Shown here: one piece after another, positions 20,551-24,339 of the stretch
Layout of the letters: every line of letters starts with the position of its first letter
How positions within the stretch are numbered: position 1 is the first letter of the stretch
Virus record (IMG/VR): IMGVR_UViG_3300025508_000149
Coordinates: 1-24,339 of that record
Direction: 5' to 3' (one strand)
From: a virus
DNA length: 24,339 bases
Notes under the pieces: generated by a model
Told to the model about the DNA's origin: nothing
What the model saw: the letters and a program-made list of their open reading frames with translations, nothing else
Databases searched by the model: none
Position numbers and translations under genes: made by a program

Positions 20551-21396
20551 TCAAAATGGAATCTCGTCAAAGTCACCTTCAAGATCCGCACCATCAGGGA
20601 TAAAGCCCTCATCAAAGTCTTCGGAAGATTTACCAGACATTGAAGCTTTGTGCTTCTTGATGATGGCGTCATTCTGCTGAGAAGTGAGTGTAGAGAAATG
20701 GCGGATAGTATCTACCACGTCCCGGTCCAGTGCTACGGGTACATTCATATCTGTAGTGTAGCCAATGACGTAGTAAGTCACTGAACCCTTCTTCTCTTTA
20801 GTCAGAGAAAGCTCCGTCCAGAAATCCCACATCTTACGACCACGGGGAAGCTTCTTATAGAACTGATCATCAAATGCCATAAAGTTAGCACCACGAAGAT
20901 TAAGAACAACAGGCATATTCTCAACCGTATGCTCATTACCGTCTTTATCTTCCCCCGTGTATGACACCAGACAACTAATACGGCGAGTACAACTGATATC
21001 TTTGTACATAGCCTTACGGTCGTCTGTCATGTCTTTCAGGGTCTTGCTGTCTGGACGGCCACAGCGGACACCCCCCTTCTCATCAAGGAAGTCTTCGTAG
21101 AAAGACGTAGCAAAGACGGTCTGATTGATGAATTTCTCTTCATCAGAGTCATAGTGAGTGTATTGGTAGTGCATCTGCAGGGGACGGATACGTACCGTCT
21201 TCGCATACACGGGTACTTCCTGATCTGTTACAAACCACTGGCCCAAAGGTAGGCGGTTTTCCTGCGCATCTTCTGCGTTGTAGTTCACCTTAAGAGTAGG
21301 TGTACGCTCTTGGGAGTTAAGGGTGGGATCTGCACCGGAGAGCTTCGCCAGTTCATCAATTTCAGCCTGCGTGATCGTGGAGAGTTCAGTAGACAT
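20551..21396 (-). CDS. Phage single-stranded DNA-binding protein
   Basis: A 281-residue protein that would coat ssDNA during replication and recruit replication proteins. Evidence: gene position directly beside PolA and nucleases; a central basic/aromatic region with many beta-type segments (YAKTVRIRPLQMHYQYTHYD, VLNLRGANFMAFDDQFYKKL); and an acidic tail ending GDFDEIPF, the kind of C-terminal tip that SSBs of phages (gp2.5-like) and bacteria use to contact partners. The start is set at ATG 21396, where TAGGAG lies upstream, not at the open frame's earlier in-frame ATG at 21450, whose extra 18 residues overlap the promoter. A dedicated promoter fits the need for high SSB levels. Confidence 0.78.
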   Translation of the reverse strand: MSTELSTITQAEIDELAKLSGADPTLNSQERTPTLKVNYNAEDAQENRLPLGQWFVTDQEVPVYAKTVRIRPLQMHYQYTHYDSDEEKFINQTVFATSFYEDFLDEKGGVRCGRPDSKTLKDMTDDRKAMYKDISCTRRISCLVSYTGEDKDGNEHTVENMPVVLNLRGANFMAFDDQFYKKLPRGRKMWDFWTELSLTKEKKGSVTYYVIGYTTDMNVPVALDRDVVDTIRHFSTLTSQQNDAIIKKHKASMSGKSSEDFDEGFIPDGADLEGDFDEIPF

Positions 21397-21429
21397 ACAT
21401 GCTCCTATAGCATTGTTATTAGGTCTTTG

Positions 21430-21458
21430 AAGATACATTAGTACGAACATCAGGTCAA
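21430..21458 (-). promoter_or_regulatory. Sigma70-like promoter for SSB
   Basis: On the minus strand TTGACC (21453-21458) and TATCTT (21430-21435) are separated by exactly 17 bases, matching the consensus at five and four of six positions. The -10 lies 33 bases ahead of the SSB ATG, in the only sizeable gap of this part of the operon. Confidence 0.62.
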
Positions 21459-21488
21459 GCCCAACAATGGCCGTTTCCTGTTTTGTTC

Positions 21489-23657
21489 CTATAAAACTAC
21501 ATCTACCATCTTTGGTACTTCTATAGCTTCCATAGTCATCCAGCTACTACCGCCCTCAATCTCAATATCTAGAGGCAACTCCGGTTCGTAACCCCACCGA
21601 CGATACATATCGTCACCCATGAAATGCATCGCCCAAGTAAGTGCTTCAGCCACCTCTGAGATCTCTTCCGGGTGACAATCAACTACAATGGAGTCGTGTA
21701 CTGTCAGGATGATCTTGGAACGCAGCTTACGGGCCTTAAACGTCTTTAATGCTCGTACACAGGCCAGAGGTACAATATCTCCTGTAGCAAAGCCCTGTAC
21801 GGGATAGTTAACGATTTCTGTTGCTCGGCTTACACGGCCATTAGGATATCTCTTTACGTTGGGGAAGTGATACTCCCTGCCGCTAGGTACACGGACAATT
21901 CCATTCTTAAGGACACCGCTAAACAGTGTCTTATGCCATTCCGCCATACCAGAGTAGATCACGAAGAATTCCCTGAAGTACTTCTGGATATGTTCTGGCT
22001 CATTCGCGCCTTGTCCCCCATAAAGAGGTGCAAATGTATACGCCTTAGCTCCCTGACGAAGGTCTTTATCCACATCTGCTACATCACACTCATTAATGAT
22101 GGATGCAGTCTGCTTATGAACATCCTTACCCTTCATAATATCCTGAATAATCTGTATATCTTTGGATAGCTCTCCTGCGACACGGAACTCCAAGCCACTG
22201 AAGTCTGCCTCTATGATCAGACCATCTTCAAAGCGGCTTGTGATAGCCTTTCGTACAGGGAATTTACCCCCCTTTGGAAGGTTCTGGAAGTTAGGCTTGC
22301 TACACGACAAACGGCCCGTAGATGTTACACACTGATTAAAGTTAGGGTGTAGAAGCCCATCTGGCCGCGTCCATGTCTGGATACCGTTCACGAAGGTGGC
22401 GATGTAACTGGATACAGCATTCAACCTGCGCATCTTGTTCAGGAACTGGATGGCATCCCAATTCTGTTTCTTTTCCGCTTGGGAAAGCAGGCGAGGGATA
22501 ACGTCTTTACCTGTAGAAAAGCCATGGAAAGTTGCATCGCTAGGACGCTCTGGGGATAGCTTCAATCCTGCCACGACACCCGTGGATTTATAGACAACAC
22601 CTGCACCATCACAGTGCGTACAGTTAGGTGGGCGTTTATGCGGCTCCCCTGATTTAGTCAGCTTGAACTGCTTACCTCTACCATTGCATTCAAAGCAATG
22701 TTGCACCGTTGTGCGGTGGCATACGGTGGATATTGCACGAACGGCAGCATTAAACTCTGTACGGCGCATACGGGGCGGATACTTCTTCTTCCCGTTGGGC
22801 ATAGTACCGATGTTAAACATAGCGTGGTGGAGCTTCTTATCGGTGATTTCCCGGCTGTACATAACCTTGGACAGATCAATACCGCTGTTTAGGTTTATTG
22901 GGGTATCGCCCATGACACTGACAACGATATCCTCAAGATCCTTCTTAAGCTGTGCTTGCTCTGCCTTGAATTCTAGCTCCACCTCTTTCAGGGCATCCAA
23001 ATCTATGTTTGCGCCATTACCTTCAATCTCCACAAGGAACAGCAGCATTTCATTCATAAGATCAAAAGTGGGCCAGAGACCTTTATTATCTTCCTCTTTG
23101 AGGTCTTCTAACTGCGCCTCATAGATATCAGCACAGGACACAACATCTGCCTCTGCGTACTCTATGACAATCTCAAGCGGCATAGCTTCAAAGCCTGTAC
23201 CACCCTTGAACAGATCGTGTACCAGATCACCCTTCTTATGGGTTACCTTTCGACGTATTGCAGTCTTCTCTAGAGACAGTTCGACATTAGCCCCCCGCGC
23301 AAAGATGTACTCACCTATCATGGTACACCAGACACGCTCTGGCAGGTCAAAGCCCATTTCTGTGAGCCATGCCACATCGAATTTAGCGTGATGAGCTACA
23401 AGAACATTACTGCGATCTAACGCCTGCTGTAGGGCCTCTCTGCCCATAGGGACAGACTGCTCATTGTGGTTCCAAATGAGGTTTGTGACGGGTGTACGTA
23501 CACCATCCTTAATCTCAAGGAAGTGACCAGACACACAGAAGTTGTCTTCGTGGTAGGGGCTGTTGTCTGTGTCCTCAGTATCTTTGCCTGTAAGCTTCAC
23601 TGCGCTTACAGACGTTTCTAAGTCGAGTACTATTGTTCGTGTGGTTCCATCAATCAT
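21489..23657 (-). CDS. polA: Family A DNA polymerase with 3'-5' exonuclease and an inserted DnaJ-like zinc module
   Basis: A 722-residue replicative polymerase. The exonuclease domain has Asp12/Glu14 (VLDLET), Asp94 (HHAKFD) and Asp171 (YAEAD). The polymerase domain has motif A DFSGLEFR (485-492), the O-helix RQGAKAYTFAPLYGG (Arg534, Lys538, Phe542, Tyr546) and motif C VHDS (653-656). There is no 5'-3' exonuclease domain, as in T7-type enzymes. Between the thumb motif INLNSGIDLSKVMYS (254-268) and STGKDVIPRLL (381-391) lies an insertion of about 100 residues with two CxxCxGxG-type units (Cys321/324 and Cys346/349), like half of a DnaJ zinc domain. ATG 23657 is preferred because it overlaps the upstream stop as TAATG; 14 more N-terminal codons are open but precede the exonuclease fold. 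All catalytic residues are present. Confidence 0.95.
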   Translation of the reverse strand: MIDGTTRTIVLDLETSVSAVKLTGKDTEDTDNSPYHEDNFCVSGHFLEIKDGVRTPVTNLIWNHNEQSVPMGREALQQALDRSNVLVAHHAKFDVAWLTEMGFDLPERVWCTMIGEYIFARGANVELSLEKTAIRRKVTHKKGDLVHDLFKGGTGFEAMPLEIVIEYAEADVVSCADIYEAQLEDLKEEDNKGLWPTFDLMNEMLLFLVEIEGNGANIDLDALKEVELEFKAEQAQLKKDLEDIVVSVMGDTPINLNSGIDLSKVMYSREITDKKLHHAMFNIGTMPNGKKKYPPRMRRTEFNAAVRAISTVCHRTTVQHCFECNGRGKQFKLTKSGEPHKRPPNCTHCDGAGVVYKSTGVVAGLKLSPERPSDATFHGFSTGKDVIPRLLSQAEKKQNWDAIQFLNKMRRLNAVSSYIATFVNGIQTWTRPDGLLHPNFNQCVTSTGRLSCSKPNFQNLPKGGKFPVRKAITSRFEDGLIIEADFSGLEFRVAGELSKDIQIIQDIMKGKDVHKQTASIINECDVADVDKDLRQGAKAYTFAPLYGGQGANEPEHIQKYFREFFVIYSGMAEWHKTLFSGVLKNGIVRVPSGREYHFPNVKRYPNGRVSRATEIVNYPVQGFATGDIVPLACVRALKTFKARKLRSKIILTVHDSIVVDCHPEEISEVAEALTWAMHFMGDDMYRRWGYEPELPLDIEIEGGSSWMTMEAIEVPKMVDVVL

Positions 23658-24187
23658 TATGCAGCTTCCCCCATGGTGGCATGTGTCAGATATCGCCACA
23701 GGCTTGCGGGACTAGATAGTTTTGTGTGTGACAGGAGAAGAGTATTACCCGTTTTGCCCAGATAAGTGAGTTCTGCTGTATCTAGATACCGCTTTTGTGT
23801 CACCCATCCCCGGATAACCATCGTCTGTTCATCCTCTCCGGGGACCACCAGAACACCAATGTCGGCCTTAAATGCCGCCTTACTCTTGAATAAGAGATTA
23901 CCTTCGCGGCTGAAGGCGGCTTTTACATCAATACCGAGTGATCCCGAAAACATATCAGAACCTGCATCAATACCAAACATGAGGGGGTTGTGGTCGAGGT
24001 GATATGCCTTCGCTACTGCGATCTCCGCTTTGATACCTAAAAGATCAATCTCACTATCTTCTCTAACATCATCCCGTTTCTGATTAGCCACCCCTGCAGC
24101 CCGTGCCAGTTGCCACCGCATTGCAGCACCTTGATTGGCCGCTGCTAACTCTGCCCGTGAAAGGACAATACGTACATCATTCGACAT
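23657..24187 (-). CDS. PD-(D/E)XK-like endonuclease candidate
   Basis: A 176-residue protein from ATG 24187. GIKAEIAVAKAY (Glu55), an acidic stretch with Asp74 and Asp78, then GIDVKAAF (Asp87, Lys89) and a beta-rich C-terminal half (IGVLVVPGEDEQTMVIRGWV) match the layout of small PD-(D/E)XK nucleases of the restriction-enzyme-like fold. It could help degrade host DNA or process replication intermediates. The start overlaps the helicase stop by 11 bases and has no clear Shine-Dalgarno, suggesting coupling; a TTG at 24208 would add seven residues and is less likely. The stop overlaps the PolA start. The specificity is unknown. Confidence 0.65.
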   Translation of the reverse strand: MSNDVRIVLSRAELAAANQGAAMRWQLARAAGVANQKRDDVREDSEIDLLGIKAEIAVAKAYHLDHNPLMFGIDAGSDMFSGSLGIDVKAAFSREGNLLFKSKAAFKADIGVLVVPGEDEQTMVIRGWVTQKRYLDTAELTYLGKTGNTLLLSHTKLSSPASLWRYLTHATMGEAA

Positions 24188-24339
24188 ATCGAGACACCAT
24201 AGGTTCAAGGTTACAGATTACAGTGCCGTGCCAGCCTGAGAGCTTATTCTTGGACACTGTGAGATACCGGGAATTATCCGGTTCGTTATTCTCGTCTACT
24301 TCATGCTTACCTATACCAATGATCAGGTCAGCCTCTGCA
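24177..24339 (-). CDS. C-terminus of a RecA/DnaB-type replicative helicase (cut by window edge)
   Basis: An open frame enters from the right edge and ends at TGA 24177-24179, giving about 53 residues. The visible part, ADLIIGIGKHEVDE, then SRYLTVSKNKLSGWHGTVIC, follows the C-terminal pattern of hexameric RecA-fold helicases: a strand after the last motif ending in a hydrophobic GIG segment, then a K-N-K/R-x-G strand motif corresponding to the DnaB K-x-R-x-G finger. It is next to PolA, as in other phages with a primase-helicase. Only the end of the last domain is in the window, so a DnaB-like helicase and a T7 gp4-like primase-helicase cannot be told apart. Confidence 0.6.
   Translation of the reverse strand, partial: AEADLIIGIGKHEVDENNEPDNSRYLTVSKNKLSGWHGTVICNLEPMVSRYVE

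Noticed and set aside
21397-21450. Longer SSB starting at 21450
   Set aside because: The extra 18 codons overlap the promoter and pass the AGGAG site that serves ATG 21396.

Overview
The window looks like part of the genome of a virulent, short-tailed (podovirus-type), dsDNA bacteriophage. The evidence is a set of very long internal-virion or ejection-type structural proteins, one of them carrying a wall-cutting domain, a complete lysis cassette, and a family A DNA polymerase module with SSB, nucleases and a helicase fragment. It also has a B12-dependent class II ribonucleotide reductase and PhoH. I see no integrase, repressor or partition genes. The polymerase/RNR/PhoH combination is typical of marine phages of Alphaproteobacteria, for example SIO1-like roseophages. 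The host assignment is inference, since nothing here names a host.

The layout is two convergent arms meeting at a bidirectional terminator near 12205-12240. The left arm (1-12169, + strand) is late genes: the tail end of an unknown gene; a permuted NlpC/P60-like cysteine hydrolase; a DUF4214-containing, repeat-rich fibrous protein; a GH24 endolysin with a C-terminal membrane anchor; an overlapping i-spanin/o-spanin pair; a Gly-rich/coiled-coil structural protein; two small proteins; a large protein with an embedded tail-lysozyme domain; and a 1145-residue ejection-type protein. Many neighbours are joined by TAATG or TGATG stop-start overlaps.

The right arm (12305-24339, - strand, read right to left) is DNA metabolism: the C-terminus of a RecA/DnaB-type helicase, a PD-(D/E)XK nuclease, PolA (with an unusual DnaJ-like CxxCxGxG zinc module inserted in the thumb region), SSB with its own promoter, a Cas4-like Fe-S nuclease, a resolvase-like nuclease, small unknowns, a zinc-ribbon/DUF3310-like protein, a MazG/HisE-like NTP pyrophosphohydrolase, and a 56-residue membrane protein. 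After these come the class II RNR, bracketed by intrinsic terminators, a cluster of six very small genes with repeated leader sequences, PhoH behind an extended -10 promoter, and a small helical protein. Together these would recycle nucleotides, replicate and process DNA.

I do not see a clearly new multi-gene system such as a defence island or CRISPR. The least explained parts are the small-gene cluster at 13559-15103 and the zinc module inside the polymerase. Every stretch without a gene is shorter than about 150 bases, and each is described below where something is visible.
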